From Burkholderiales bacterium (GTDB taxonomy: Bacteria > Pseudomonadota > Gammaproteobacteria > Burkholderiales > SG8-41): 56,718 nt of DNA. Position numbers and translations under genes: made by a program. This document shows positions 1 through 8,877 of the stretch, in pieces (within the stretch, counting starts at the first letter, position 1; each line of letters begins with the position of its first letter). The DNA is taken from the NCBI GenBank assembly GCA_030683105.1, contig JAUXMZ010000033.1:1-56718 (forward strand), written 5' to 3'. Under the pieces are notes generated by a model, which was not told where the DNA came from, did no database searches, and was given only the letters and a program-made list of their open reading frames with translations.

Positions 1-122
1 GCAAATCCATCAGCAATGCCGCGCTCGACAAGCTGCTCGCTTTGGGCATCAAGGCACGTTTTATCGAGGGTGGTATGGAGGGCTGGAACGATGCCGGCGG
101 CGCGCTCGCAGCCAAGCCATAA
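1..122 (+). CDS. Rhodanese-domain sulfurtransferase, C-terminal fragment
   Basis: The gene enters from the left edge; only the last 39 codons are present, read from base 3 to the TAA at 120-122. The tail carries the ending typical of single-domain rhodaneses: an ALDKLLALG helix, then FIEGGMEGWNDAGG and a short stop. Rhodaneses move sulfane sulfur through a catalytic cysteine, which would lie upstream of the window and cannot be checked. A sulfurtransferase fits with the sox genes about 2 kb downstream, although the two are not in one operon because a minus-strand protease gene lies between them. The 110 bases after the stop hold no gene that I can support. Confidence 0.75.
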   Translation, partial: KSISNAALDKLLALGIKARFIEGGMEGWNDAGGALAAKP

Positions 123-233
123 TAGTCAACTCATCACCAGACAAATAATGATTATTAAACAACAGGTTGAACACTTACCGATCGACTATAACGGCTAGGA
201 GCACAACCATGCAATGGATCCGCCGCCAGCGAC

Positions 234-1670
234 TCAGCGCTTGCCCGCTTCCTTGCGCAGTTCATCGAGTCTGCGCCGCAGTTCTCTCAATCTCGCCTCG
301 GTCGCCGAGAGCTGGTAGAAATCGCCGTCGCCGCTTTTCACTGCAATCTGCAATTGCTCGACCGCAGCGGGGATATTACCCATCCTGGCATACGCCTCGG
401 CCTGGGCGCGGTGCTGCGCCAACTGCTTGTTGAGCATCGCGTAACTGCGCGCCTGAAACTGGTACAAGCGGTAATCTTCGGTTACGGTTTGCAGCCGCCC
501 CTCGACCAGCTTCAGCGCCACCTGGGGCTGGCGGGACTGCAACAACGCTTCGGCATAGTCGTAAATCAGCGCACGGTAGTTGGGATAGGCTTTCAGCGCT
601 TCGCGATAACAGGTCAAAGCACCCTCAGTTTCGCCGGCAGCGCGCCTTAATCCACAGGTCAAGGTCTCGATAATGGGACTGGCGTGGCCAAGCTTGCGCA
701 ATGCGCCGAGTTCTTTTTTTGCGCGCGCATAATCCCTGGTCCGCATCAGGCTCACGACCAGGCCGTAACGGCTCGCTTCCTCGCTCAGAAATTTCCGCTC
801 CCCAAGGCTTCCCTCAAAGAAGGCGAGTGCTTCCCGCGGTTCATCGAAGCTTGCCCTGAATTTGGCGCGTATCAACTGGAACTCCAGACTGTCCTGAATC
901 TGGCGGTACGGCATGCCTTGGACCCGGTTCTGCACATCGGCCAGGCGTTCGTAGGTCAGCGGATGGGAGCGCAGGTAAGATGGCGCACCGCCCTCGTAGA
1001 GGCGGGTAGCACGCTGCAAGCGCTCGAAAAACGTCGGCATTGCGTGCGGATCGTAGCCTGCGCGCTCCAGGATCTGCACTCCGATGCGGTCGGCTTCCTG
1101 CTCATTGGCTCGCGTAAAATTGAGCTGATTCTGCATCGCACCCGCCTGTCCAAACGCGATGGCAGCCTCCGTGACCTGGGAATTCGAACGCGCGGCGAGG
1201 ATCGCCACCGCCAGGGACGCAATCGACATGAGCTGGCTTTGCTTCTGCTGGTTGAGCAGACGTGCAATATGGCGTTGGGTAACGTGCGCAATCTCATGCG
1301 CCAGCACGCTGGCCACTTCGGATTCGCTCTGGGAAGACAGGATCAACCCGGTGTTGACGCCGATAAAGCCCCCCGGCAACGCGAAGGCGTTGATCTGATT
1401 GTCATTGATCAGGAAAAACTCGAAGTCCTGGCGCGTATCCGAACCGCGGGTGACCAGCCGGCTACCGAGAGTATTGATGTAATCAACCGCCTCGGCGTCG
1501 TCATAATAGCTGCGGTCGCTTCGGATTTCGCGCATGATGCTCTCGCCCAGCCGCCGCTCCTCTCCCGCTGAAAAACCCGCCTGAGCCGCCTCGCCGAGCT
1601 CGGGCAGACCCTCGGCGATGGCGCCAGGAATGGCCAAAAGCATGAATATCAACAGATAACGTAAACGCAT
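234..1670 (-). CDS. bepA: M48-family periplasmic metalloprotease with TPR tail, BepA/YfgC-like
   Basis: The 478-residue product is close in length to E. coli BepA, a periplasmic zinc protease and chaperone for outer-membrane protein assembly. Residues 1-19 form a signal peptide ending in AIA. The zinc motif HEIAH is at residues 125-129 and the third-ligand motif NEQEAD is near 189-194. The LPGGFIGVNTGLI strand just before HEIAH is also typical of the family. The C-terminal half is helical and TPR-like. The frame stays open upstream to 1946, but that extension overlaps moaC on the other strand, so I start at the methionine of MRLRYLL, just before the signal peptide. No strong ribosome binding site is visible. 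The gene is divergent from moaC with only 42 bp between the starts. Confidence 0.87.
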   Translation of the reverse strand: MRLRYLLIFMLLAIPGAIAEGLPELGEAAQAGFSAGEERRLGESIMREIRSDRSYYDDAEAVDYINTLGSRLVTRGSDTRQDFEFFLINDNQINAFALPGGFIGVNTGLILSSQSESEVASVLAHEIAHVTQRHIARLLNQQKQSQLMSIASLAVAILAARSNSQVTEAAIAFGQAGAMQNQLNFTRANEQEADRIGVQILERAGYDPHAMPTFFERLQRATRLYEGGAPSYLRSHPLTYERLADVQNRVQGMPYRQIQDSLEFQLIRAKFRASFDEPREALAFFEGSLGERKFLSEEASRYGLVVSLMRTRDYARAKKELGALRKLGHASPIIETLTCGLRRAAGETEGALTCYREALKAYPNYRALIYDYAEALLQSRQPQVALKLVEGRLQTVTEDYRLYQFQARSYAMLNKQLAQHRAQAEAYARMGNIPAAVEQLQIAVKSGDGDFYQLSATEARLRELRRRLDELRKEAGKR

Positions 1671-1712
1671 GGTGATATGATAATTCGAGTACCGGAGAGT
1701 TCCTAATTCCTT

Positions 1713-2210
1713 ATGAAAAAAAAGCTCACTCATTTCAATACTCAGGGCCAGGCGCATATGGTCGATGTCGCGGCCAAGGCTGAAACTCATCGCTTCGCGA
1801 AGGCCGCGGGACGCATCAGCATGTCGCCGGCGACGCTCAAGCAGATCCTCGCGGGAAACGCAAAAAAAGGCGACGTACTGGGTGTCGCGCGCCTTGCCGC
1901 GATCCAGGCAGCCAAGCGCACCTCGGAACTGATCCCGCTCTGCCATCCACTGGCGCTGACCCGGATCGACATCGAGCTTGTGGCTGACCGCAAGTCGTCC
2001 GCGATCGAATGCTTCGCGACCGTCGAAACCGTGGGACGTACCGGCGTTGAAATGGAAGCACTCACCGCGGTATCGGGCGCTCTGCTCACGATTTACGACA
2101 TGTGCAAGGCCGTTGATCGCGGCATGTGCCTGGGCGAGATCCGGTTGCTTGAAAAAAAGGGGGGGAAATCAGGACATTGGCTTGCAAAAAACAATACTGC
2201 GCCGAAATAA
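1713..2210 (+). CDS. moaC: Cyclic pyranopterin monophosphate synthase MoaC
   Basis: MoaC converts the MoaA product to cyclic pyranopterin monophosphate in molybdenum cofactor synthesis. The 165-residue length is normal. Family hallmarks are the LTHFN start followed by MVDV, the [13 protein letters not shown] helix, the [10 protein letters not shown] motif that lines the active site, and DMCKAVDR, which holds the catalytic Asp and Lys. Molybdenum cofactor is needed by both formate dehydrogenases encoded further right in the window. The gene stands alone between the divergent protease gene and the sox operon. Confidence 0.96.
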   Translation: MKKKLTHFNTQGQAHMVDVAAKAETHRFAKAAGRISMSPATLKQILAGNAKKGDVLGVARLAAIQAAKRTSELIPLCHPLALTRIDIELVADRKSSAIECFATVETVGRTGVEMEALTAVSGALLTIYDMCKAVDRGMCLGEIRLLEKKGGKSGHWLAKNNTAPK

Positions 2211-2296
2211 ACTTGGCTAATTTTGACAGCATCCATGTCTTCGCCGCCACCGACAAACCCAGAATTACTGATGGCCTCATAAAATTCCTTTTTGTG

Positions 2297-2317
2297 GACA
2301 AGGTTTCCGATCTTGTC
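2297..2317. promoter_or_regulatory. Inverted repeat GACAAG-N9-CTTGTC upstream of sox genes
   Basis: The only intergenic region before soxY (2211-2420) contains a perfect 6-bp inverted repeat, GACAAG and CTTGTC, with nine bases between. Its A/T-rich right flank (GGAATAAATAG) could hold a -10 element. Its position about 100 bp before soxY suggests an operator or promoter element for the sox operon. This is inference only; no regulator gene lies beside it, and the symmetry could be chance. Confidence 0.35.
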
Positions 2318-2420
2318 TAGGATGGAATAAATAGTACAAAAAACAGGTAAGCATACGTAGAGGAGCGGTGGCCAGCGGCCGCCCGCTGTTCGTCGAATAA
2401 TCATCCACCAAGGAGTTTTC

Positions 2421-2888
2421 ATGAACGTATTACGGAGAAGCTTTCTCAAGCTGTCCGCGGGCGCGGGTGCGCTGACAGCCGCCACGGCTGCCGGACTCGT
2501 TACCAGCGGACAGGCCTGGGCCGCGACCTGGAACAAATCCGCATTCGAGTCGAAAGCGGTAGCCGACACGCTGAAAAGCCTGGGTGCGTCCAATCTCATA
2601 GACAGCAAGGACATCGTGATTACCGCGCCTGACATTGCCGAAAACGGCGCGGTGGTGCCGATTGCGGTCACCAGCAAGATTCCCAACACGCAGAGTATTT
2701 CCATCCTGGCCGAGAAAAACCCCTTTCCTCTTGCCGCGTCATTTGATATCACAAGCGGCGGCGAAGGCTACGTGTCGACCCGGGTCAAGATGGGCCAGAC
2801 GTCCAATGTTCGTGCGATAGTCAAGGCCGACGGCAAGTTCTATACCGCGGTCAAGGAAATCAAAATCACGGTCGGCGGTTGCGGCTGA
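2421..2888 (+). CDS. soxY: Thiosulfate carrier protein SoxY
   Basis: SoxY is the periplasmic carrier to which thiosulfate is covalently bound during Sox oxidation. The product has 155 residues. It opens with a Tat signal (RRSFLK at residues 5-10, a hydrophobic stretch, then a predicted cut after AWA). It ends in VGGCG, the swinging-arm motif, so Cys154 is the substrate attachment site. An AGGAG ribosome binding site precedes the ATG. It is the first gene of the five-gene operon soxYZAXB, with soxZ 53 bp downstream. Confidence 0.97.
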   Translation: MNVLRRSFLKLSAGAGALTAATAAGLVTSGQAWAATWNKSAFESKAVADTLKSLGASNLIDSKDIVITAPDIAENGAVVPIAVTSKIPNTQSISILAEKNPFPLAASFDITSGGEGYVSTRVKMGQTSNVRAIVKADGKFYTAVKEIKITVGGCG

Positions 2889-2941
2889 TCCGGTGTCGGG
2901 CAGCAACTACCACCAGAAGATAACGAGGAAAGGAACCCAGA

Positions 2942-3262
2942 ATGGCTGAACCAATGAAAATCCGCGCGACGCTGCAGGGCGATGTCGCCGACGTCCGGAT
3001 ACTGATGCTGCACCCGATGGAAACCGGGACACGCAAGGATTCCAAAGGGGAACTTGTTCCCGCGCATTTCATTTCGAGCGTGATCGTCACGCATAACGGC
3101 AAGACCGTGCTCGATGCGCAGTGGAGCCAGGCGATTTCGCGCAATCCTTTCCTCGGCCTGCGCGTCAAAGGCGCCAAGGCCGGCGACAGGATTTCCGTCA
3201 CCTGGACGGACAACAAAGGCGACAAACGGACCGACGAAGTCGCGGTGGCCGCCGGCTCATAG
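2942..3262 (+). CDS. soxZ: Thiosulfate-binding partner protein SoxZ
   Basis: SoxZ pairs with SoxY to form the SoxYZ substrate carrier. The 106-residue product is of normal length and has no signal peptide of its own, as usual, because it is co-exported with Tat-dependent SoxY. Family features are the immunoglobulin-like beta-sandwich with ADVRILMLHPMETGTRKD near residues 16-33 and PAHFISSV. A GAGGAAAGGA ribosome binding site lies upstream. It is the second gene of the sox operon. Confidence 0.97.
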   Translation: MAEPMKIRATLQGDVADVRILMLHPMETGTRKDSKGELVPAHFISSVIVTHNGKTVLDAQWSQAISRNPFLGLRVKGAKAGDRISVTWTDNKGDKRTDEVAVAAGS

Positions 3263-3316
3263 CAAGCAAAGACTTGCACTGGCAGTTTCAGAAATAAACC
3301 AGGAGGAGGTTAGACC

Positions 3317-4114
3317 ATGCTGAAGTTACGCTGCGGCATTGCCGCAATTGCTTTCATAGGTATGAGCGGCAGCGCCCTCGCTGCCGATCCGTTGGCGGTC
3401 GGCCGGCAGATGCTGGCCGAGGACAATCCGGGCGAACTGTTCATAGACCGGGGCAAGGCGCTGTTTCACGAAAAGCGCGGCCCCAACCAGGTGTCGCTCG
3501 AACAGTGCGACTTCGGCCTCGGTCCGGGCAATATCGAAGGCGCCGCCACCCGGCTGCCCCGCTACTTCCCCGACACCGACAGCGTGCAGGACCTGGAATC
3601 CAGGCTGGTGACCTGCATGGTCCGGCTGCAGGGGTTCAACCGCGAAGATGTCATCGGCAAGGCGATCAGTTCTCCCCGCAGCCATGGCTCGGACGTGGAA
3701 AACGTGGCGCTTTACATCACCTCCGTGTCGAACGGGAAAAAAATGAATGTCGCGCTGCGCCATCAGAAAGAATACGACATGTATAAGGCCGGCGAGTATC
3801 TGTTTTACCGGCGCAGCGGCCAGACGGATTTCGGATGCGTGCAGTGCCACGGCGAGTCCGGCAAGCGCATACGCCTGCAGGACCTGGTGAACATGACCGA
3901 TAAAAAGCAAATACAGGAGGTCGTCTCGACCTGGCCCGCGTATCGCGGCGCGCATGACACGATTCGAACCATGCAATGGCGTCTCTCCGATTGCCTGTGG
4001 CAGATGCGGCTGCCCGATCTGGACTATGCATCGGATTTTACAATCGCGATGACCACATTTCTCCACTATCAAGGCAACGGGGCTGTGATCAAGGTACCCG
4101 GATTCAAGCGCTGA
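3317..4114 (+). CDS. soxA: Sulfur oxidation c-type cytochrome SoxA, monoheme type
   Basis: SoxA with SoxX oxidatively couples thiosulfate to the SoxY cysteine. The 265-residue product begins with a Sec signal cut after LAA near residue 23. Only one CxxCH heme motif is present (C174-x-x-C177-H178). In diheme SoxA a second CxxCH stands nearer the N terminus; here two single cysteines, C64 and C100, occupy that domain, as expected for the monoheme class where they form a disulfide. C226, in LSDCLW, matches the active-site cysteine that becomes a persulfide heme ligand. A very strong AGGAGG site precedes the ATG. soxX follows after 18 bp. Confidence 0.95.
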   Translation: MLKLRCGIAAIAFIGMSGSALAADPLAVGRQMLAEDNPGELFIDRGKALFHEKRGPNQVSLEQCDFGLGPGNIEGAATRLPRYFPDTDSVQDLESRLVTCMVRLQGFNREDVIGKAISSPRSHGSDVENVALYITSVSNGKKMNVALRHQKEYDMYKAGEYLFYRRSGQTDFGCVQCHGESGKRIRLQDLVNMTDKKQIQEVVSTWPAYRGAHDTIRTMQWRLSDCLWQMRLPDLDYASDFTIAMTTFLHYQGNGAVIKVPGFKR

Positions 4115-4132
4115 GGAAGAAAGGACAGACAA

Positions 4133-4768
4133 ATGAAAAAGACAATATTTAAATGGGCGATGCTGAGTGTCCCGGCGCTTGTCACCGCGGGTTGTGCGAC
4201 TTACCCGGACGAGGCGACGACGCGCCAGATCGCGGAAAAAATGGTGATCACCAGCTTTTCCACCACGCCGGAAACCGCAAAGCGCCTGGCGCAGGACGCG
4301 TCGCAGCAGATCTGCAGCAAGATCGGGGATGCCAAGCTCACTGAGGCGGATGCGGCCGAAGTGATCAAACTGGCACGGGCCTCTATTAAATACCCGCAAT
4401 CCGGCAAGCTCGTGGGCGACTGGAAGGTCGGCGACAAGCTTGCGCATGACGGCGCCGGCGACCGTATCCGTGACGGTGAGCTCGAAAAGCGCAAGGAAAA
4501 CGGCGCCCTGTGCCAGAACTGCCATGGCCTTGCCCCCGATGAAATCAACGTCGGCAACGTGGGGCCGAGCCTGACCGGCTACGGCGCGCAGCGCGGAAAT
4601 TCCGAGGCGATCGCGAAATATACCTACGAAAAAATCTACAATGCCTGGGCTTACTTTCCCTGCTCCAACATGCCGCGCCTCGGCGCGACCGGGCACCTCA
4701 CGCAGGAGCAGATCGCCCATGTGGTGGCGTATCTGATCGACCCGCAGTCGCCGGTCAACAAGAAATAA
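4133..4768 (+). CDS. soxX: Sulfur oxidation c-type cytochrome SoxX, predicted lipoprotein
   Basis: SoxX is the electron-accepting monoheme subunit of SoxAX. The heme motif is C127-QN-C130-H131, and the distal ligand is likely Met180 in SNMPRLG. The 211-residue product is longer than small SoxX proteins because about 100 residues of helical sequence precede the heme domain. Its N terminus ends in LVTAG-C21, a good lipobox, so it is probably a lipoprotein anchored to a membrane; the common soluble form has no lipobox. It is the fourth gene of the sox operon, between soxA and soxB. Confidence 0.94.
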   Translation: MKKTIFKWAMLSVPALVTAGCATYPDEATTRQIAEKMVITSFSTTPETAKRLAQDASQQICSKIGDAKLTEADAAEVIKLARASIKYPQSGKLVGDWKVGDKLAHDGAGDRIRDGELEKRKENGALCQNCHGLAPDEINVGNVGPSLTGYGAQRGNSEAIAKYTYEKIYNAWAYFPCSNMPRLGATGHLTQEQIAHVVAYLIDPQSPVNKK

Positions 4769-4830
4769 CGTTTTTCAATTTCAAAGCGTATCCGGGGCTT
4801 GGGCAACCAAGCCTCTTTTTTTCAGGGTAA

Positions 4831-6555
4831 ATGACGATGAGCATGGCACGTCGGGAATTTCTGCAGATGCTGGCGGTAGCAGCAGGTTCAGGCTTTGCCC
4901 TGGACAGCGCCCGGGCGCTGGCGGCCAACCCGGTCAACGGCCTGTACGACCTGCCCAAGTTCGGCAACAACGTGACCTTGATGCATTTCACCGACTGCCA
5001 TGCGCAGCTGCTGCCGATTTATTTCCGCGAGCCCGATGTCAACCTCGGCATGAATGACAGCCGGGGCAAGCCGCCGCACCTGGTCGGCGAAGCACTGCTC
5101 AAACACTTCAAGATCAGCCCCGGATCGCATACGGCCCACGCTTTTACCTATCTCGATTTCGAGAAGGCGGCGCGCACCTATGGCAAAGTCGGCGGCTTCG
5201 CGCATCTTGCGGCTCTGGTCAAACGGGTTCGCGCGCAGCGCCCCGGCGCGCTGTTGCTCGATGGCGGCGACAGCTGGCAGGGTTCGGCCACGGCCTTGTG
5301 GTCCAATGCACAGGACATGGTCGATGCCTCCAAGCTGTTGGGCGTGGATATCATGACCGGGCACTGGGAATTCACCTATGGCGCAGACCGCGTCAAGGAA
5401 ATCGTCACCAAGGACTTCGCCGGGAAGATCGAATTTCTGGCACAAAACATCAGGACGACCGATTTCGGGGATCCGGTGTTCAAGTCCTACGTCATACGCG
5501 AAATCAACGGCGTGCCGGTGGCCATCATCGGCCAGGCCTTCCCCTACACGCCGATTGCCAACCCGCGCTACAAAGTGGCCGACTGGACATTCGGCATCCA
5601 GGAGGAGAGCCTGCAGAAAACCGTAAACGAGGCCGTCGCAAAAGGGGCGCAGGCAGTGATCCTGCTGTCGCACAACGGCATGGACGTCGATCTCAAGCTG
5701 GCCTCGCGCGTCACCGGCATCGATGCGATCCTTGGCGGGCATACCCACGACGCGATACCCGACCCGGTGCCGGTCAAAAATTCCGCCGGCACAACCCTGG
5801 TGACCAATGCAGGTTCCAACGGCAAGTTTTTGGCGGTGCTCGATCTTGACGTTCGCGGCGGCGCAGTCAAAGGGTTTCAGTACCGCTTGATGCCGGTGTT
5901 TGCCAATCTGCTGGATGCCGACAAGGACATGGCGGCGCTGATCAGCAGGATGCGCGCCCCTTACGAGGAAAAACTGGCCGAGAAACTCGCGGTCAGCGAA
6001 GGCCTGCTCTACCGCCGCGGCAATTTCAACGGCACCTTCGACCAGCTCATTCTCGATGCGCTGATGGAAGTCAAAGGCGCTGAAATCGCATTCTCTCCGG
6101 GCTTTCGCTGGGGCACCACCATACTGCCCAACCAGACCATCACCATGGAGAATGTGATGGACCAGACGGCCATCACTTACCCCAATGTCACCGTCACCGA
6201 TATGACCGGCGAAACCATCAAGACCATCCTGGAAGATGTGTGCGACAACCTGTTTAACCCGGACCCCTACTATCAGCAGGGCGGCGACATGGTGCGCATC
6301 GGCGGCATGCAATATAGCTGCGACCCGCGGCAGAGAATCGGCCGCCGCATCAGTAACATGACGCTCAAGGGCAAGCCGATCGAGGCCGGCAAGGCCTACA
6401 AACTCGCGAGTTGGGCGCCGGTCGCCGAGGGCGCCACCGGCGAGCCGGTGTGGGACGTGGTGACCACCTACCTGCGCGACAAGAAAGTCATACGCCCGCC
6501 CAAGCTTAACCGGCCAACGCTGCTGGGAGTCAAAGGCAATCCCGGCATAGCATGA
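4831..6555 (+). CDS. soxB: Thiosulfohydrolase SoxB
   Basis: SoxB hydrolyses the SoxY-bound sulfonate and releases sulfate; it is a dimanganese enzyme of the 5-nucleotidase metallophosphoesterase family. The 574-residue product has a Tat signal (ARREFLQ near residues 6-12). Metal-binding motifs are FTDCHAQ (D55, H57), LDGGDSWQG (D144, D147), GHWEFTYG near 177-184 and GGHTHD near residue 300. The C-terminal half is the nucleotidase-type substrate domain. An AGGG site lies just before ATGACGATG; the in-frame ATG six bases later is an alternative start. It ends the operon and is convergent with the next gene. No soxCD is present in the window. Confidence 0.97.
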   Translation: MTMSMARREFLQMLAVAAGSGFALDSARALAANPVNGLYDLPKFGNNVTLMHFTDCHAQLLPIYFREPDVNLGMNDSRGKPPHLVGEALLKHFKISPGSHTAHAFTYLDFEKAARTYGKVGGFAHLAALVKRVRAQRPGALLLDGGDSWQGSATALWSNAQDMVDASKLLGVDIMTGHWEFTYGADRVKEIVTKDFAGKIEFLAQNIRTTDFGDPVFKSYVIREINGVPVAIIGQAFPYTPIANPRYKVADWTFGIQEESLQKTVNEAVAKGAQAVILLSHNGMDVDLKLASRVTGIDAILGGHTHDAIPDPVPVKNSAGTTLVTNAGSNGKFLAVLDLDVRGGAVKGFQYRLMPVFANLLDADKDMAALISRMRAPYEEKLAEKLAVSEGLLYRRGNFNGTFDQLILDALMEVKGAEIAFSPGFRWGTTILPNQTITMENVMDQTAITYPNVTVTDMTGETIKTILEDVCDNLFNPDPYYQQGGDMVRIGGMQYSCDPRQRIGRRISNMTLKGKPIEAGKAYKLASWAPVAEGATGEPVWDVVTTYLRDKKVIRPPKLNRPTLLGVKGNPGIA

Positions 6556-6591
6556 TCGGCAGGCTTCTGCGCGTGCCGGACCTGCGTCAGG

Positions 6592-8286
6592 TCAGCGCGA
6601 GGCCGGTGCCGTAATCTCTGGTGGCAGCAGCCCGCCGCCGGACGATTCCAACAACTTGTTGTCAAAGTTGGCGCCCATGAATCCGATTTCCGCGGCGCGT
6701 CGGAAATGCGTCTTCGCGTCCTCGACGCGGCCAAGGTTCTCCAGGAGAATTCCCAGACGGTAGTGCGCAATCCCGCTTGCGGGCTTCAGTATGACGGCGC
6801 GAGTAAAATAGGGCAGCGCCTGCTTGAATTTCCCCTGCTCATAAAAAATCGCTCCGCGGGCGAAATAGCAGTGGTACGAGTCCGGGTACTGCGCCATGCA
6901 CCGTTCGACAATCTCGACCGCTTTGTCCGGCTGCCTGCCATACATGTATTCCCGGCCAAGGTTGTAAAGCGTGCGCGAGCCCCAGGGAACAGGCTTATCG
7001 GGAAGCTTTGCCACGGCATCTTCCCACAGAAGAAATGGGCTGGAGAATGTGACCAGGCGATTGTTCGCCTGGTACAGCAGAACCGGACACATGATGGCGA
7101 ATATCACCAACGCTGCCCGGCGCGGAACATGGCTGGACAGGGCGATGAACGTGATCACCATGCCGGGGGCCCACAGGTAGCTGCGGTAAAGGACGAAGGG
7201 TTCCTGAAACCGGGCCGCGCTGAATTCGACCAGAAAAAGTATCCCGGTATAAAGCAGCCCGAACCCAGCAAGGCCCGCCCTGCCGCGGCGCCACAACAGC
7301 ATGGCACCGACCAAACCATAGATGGCAAATGCCGACACCTTGAGAAATATCCAGCCCGGCGACCAGTCTTCAATGAAATTCAGGCGAAGGTCTACTGACA
7401 TACCGCTCGTATCAGGCCATAACCACAGCGCAGCGTATTTGAAGAACAATCCGGCCTGACTGACGGCGCTCAGCGACCAGGGCATATCCGAGATGTCGAG
7501 CCCGAAGACACCTTCAAGCTGAGCGGCGACCATGCCAAAATCCGGTTCATAGGCGTCGCCGATCACCCGCCTGCTGAGCAGCACGATGAAAATCGCGGCG
7601 GGCGCGCAAGCCGACAGGTAAATGGCAGAATGGCGATAGGCAAAGCGCCGGTCCGAAACCACAAGCAGCGCGGCCAGCACGGCCGCCGCGGGTAATAGCA
7701 CGCTGTGCTCCTTGCTATACACGGCCAAGGTGTACATCAGCGCGGCTGATATCGCGTCGGCGTGACTGTGACGCTTAAGTCCCCGTACGAATAACACGAT
7801 CGACAGCAGCGAAAACAGCGTGGCAAGCACGATGGTCCGCTGCACCAGATATCCCGCCCCATACACCGCCACCGGATGAATTGCGAACACGGCCGCGCCG
7901 ATCAATGCCCACAACGCGGCGTCCCGCTGGGCCTCTGCTGCCGAACTAGCGCGGTTTGAATGCGGCGTCAGTCTCAGCAAATCGTATAGCAGCTTGTACA
8001 ACGCCAGCGAACAGGCGAGGTGCAGCGCAAGGCTCACGACACGATGCCACTGGATGCCCCCCCCGACGATATAGGTGAACGCCAGGGAAAAGTACGGCAA
8101 GTTTCGGGTATTGAAAAAGTCGAACGGATGCGTGGCGTAATACGAAAATCGCGATCCGCTGAAAAAGACCCAATCGTCGAAAACAAGCGGGTTGCCGAGG
8201 AACGGCAGATACAACACGCAGGCAAGCACCCCGATCAGGCCGATGCCGGCCAGGTGAGGAAACCGCTTTAATGTGCTCGTGGGCAT
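6592..8286 (-). CDS. Multi-pass membrane protein with C-terminal TPRs, probable GT-C-type (pilin?) glycosyltransferase
   Basis: The 564-residue product has about ten hydrophobic segments over residues 10-410, then a soluble tail with three TPR-like helical repeats (from GREYMYG to about residue 550). The first periplasmic loop begins NPLVFDDW. Paired aspartates in that loop are the usual catalytic site of GT-C enzymes such as protein O-mannosyltransferases and TMTC proteins. The gene starts 59 bp after the pilin stop codon and lies behind a terminator, the position where tfpO, tfpW or other pilin-modifying transferases are often found. Pilin glycosylation is therefore my inference. Alternatives are another polyprenyl-sugar transferase or an orphan TPR membrane protein. 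Confidence 0.6.
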   Translation of the reverse strand: MPTSTLKRFPHLAGIGLIGVLACVLYLPFLGNPLVFDDWVFFSGSRFSYYATHPFDFFNTRNLPYFSLAFTYIVGGGIQWHRVVSLALHLACSLALYKLLYDLLRLTPHSNRASSAAEAQRDAALWALIGAAVFAIHPVAVYGAGYLVQRTIVLATLFSLLSIVLFVRGLKRHSHADAISAALMYTLAVYSKEHSVLLPAAAVLAALLVVSDRRFAYRHSAIYLSACAPAAIFIVLLSRRVIGDAYEPDFGMVAAQLEGVFGLDISDMPWSLSAVSQAGLFFKYAALWLWPDTSGMSVDLRLNFIEDWSPGWIFLKVSAFAIYGLVGAMLLWRRGRAGLAGFGLLYTGILFLVEFSAARFQEPFVLYRSYLWAPGMVITFIALSSHVPRRAALVIFAIMCPVLLYQANNRLVTFSSPFLLWEDAVAKLPDKPVPWGSRTLYNLGREYMYGRQPDKAVEIVERCMAQYPDSYHCYFARGAIFYEQGKFKQALPYFTRAVILKPASGIAHYRLGILLENLGRVEDAKTHFRRAAEIGFMGANFDNKLLESSGGGLLPPEITAPASR

Positions 8287-8295
8287 GTCGCAGTC

Positions 8296-8327
8296 AAAAA
8301 AAAAGGTACCCCGAAGGATACCTTTTT
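8296..8327 (-). terminator. Rho-independent terminator after pilA
   Basis: Read on the minus strand, AAAAAGGTATCC, a TTCG loop and GGGTACCTTTTT form a 12-bp stem with one G-T wobble and an ultrastable UUCG tetraloop, followed by a run of T. It lies 17 bp past the pilA stop and 9 bp before the start of the next gene. It should limit transcription of the downstream membrane protein relative to the very abundant pilin. Confidence 0.9.
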
Positions 8328-8344
8328 CCGCAACCAGGTTGCGA

Positions 8345-8818
8345 TTAGTTGCCGCGGCAGGAGCCCGGCAGATACTTCGGGGGAATATCGGTGCCGTCAG
8401 TGGTCGAACCGCAACGCCAGCCGAAGAGCGGCGCTCCGAAAGTCGTCGCGGCGGTCGTAGCGTCAGACAGCGGGGTAAGCGTGAGCGTGACGGTTGTCCC
8501 TAATTGAGGTATCCCCTGCGCCAACACTGTCACCTTGCCGTTAACGTCGGTATCGATGCTAGCCACATACTTTGATGCGCCCGAACCGCCGGTCGTGATT
8601 TCACAGCCCCAGTTGCTCGCTCCGGGAGAGCTTGTTCCCGACTGGTAGATTTCGGTAATCGAAGTACGGCAGGCACTCGCCGCCAGAATCACCTCGGACA
8701 GTTTCGCGCGGACGGTATAGTCCTGGTACGCAGGCAGCGCAACCGCCGCCAGAATGCCGATGATCGCGACCACGATCATCAGTTCGATCAGGGTAAAGCC
8801 CTGTTGTAACTTTTTCAT
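8345..8818 (-). CDS. pilA: Type IV major pilin (type IVa)
   Basis: The product is a 157-residue prepilin. It starts MKKLQQG followed by [10 protein letters not shown], so PilD would cut after Gly7 and methylate Phe8; Glu12 is the conserved Glu5 of the mature pilin. The hydrophobic helix ends near residue 35. Four cysteines follow; the last two, in GWRC and GSC near the C terminus, would close the D-loop. I chose the internal ATG at 8818 and not the upstream one, because AGGAGATATCTC precedes it and the leader then has the normal seven residues. A sigma-54 promoter lies 60 bp upstream. The presence of a putative glycosyltransferase downstream suggests the pilin may be modified. Confidence 0.95.
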   Translation of the reverse strand: MKKLQQGFTLIELMIVVAIIGILAAVALPAYQDYTVRAKLSEVILAASACRTSITEIYQSGTSSPGASNWGCEITTGGSGASKYVASIDTDVNGKVTVLAQGIPQLGTTVTLTLTPLSDATTAATTFGAPLFGWRCGSTTDGTDIPPKYLPGSCRGN

Positions 8819-8877
8819 GAGATATCTCCTGAGGGTTGATGAAGACACAAACTTTCGTTTGCGCTGCCCTTCTTAAA

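Noticed and set aside
1671-1946. N-terminal extension of the BepA-like gene to 1946
   Set aside because: Overlaps moaC on the opposite strand and would place the signal peptide inside the protein.
3326-4720. 464-codon minus-strand open frame opposite soxA and soxX
   Set aside because: Covers two well-identified sox genes on the other strand and has no recognisable domain.
6575-6600. Small hairpin GACCTG-CGT-CAGGTC between soxB and the membrane protein gene
   Set aside because: Only six pairs and no T tract on either side, so I do not call it a terminator.
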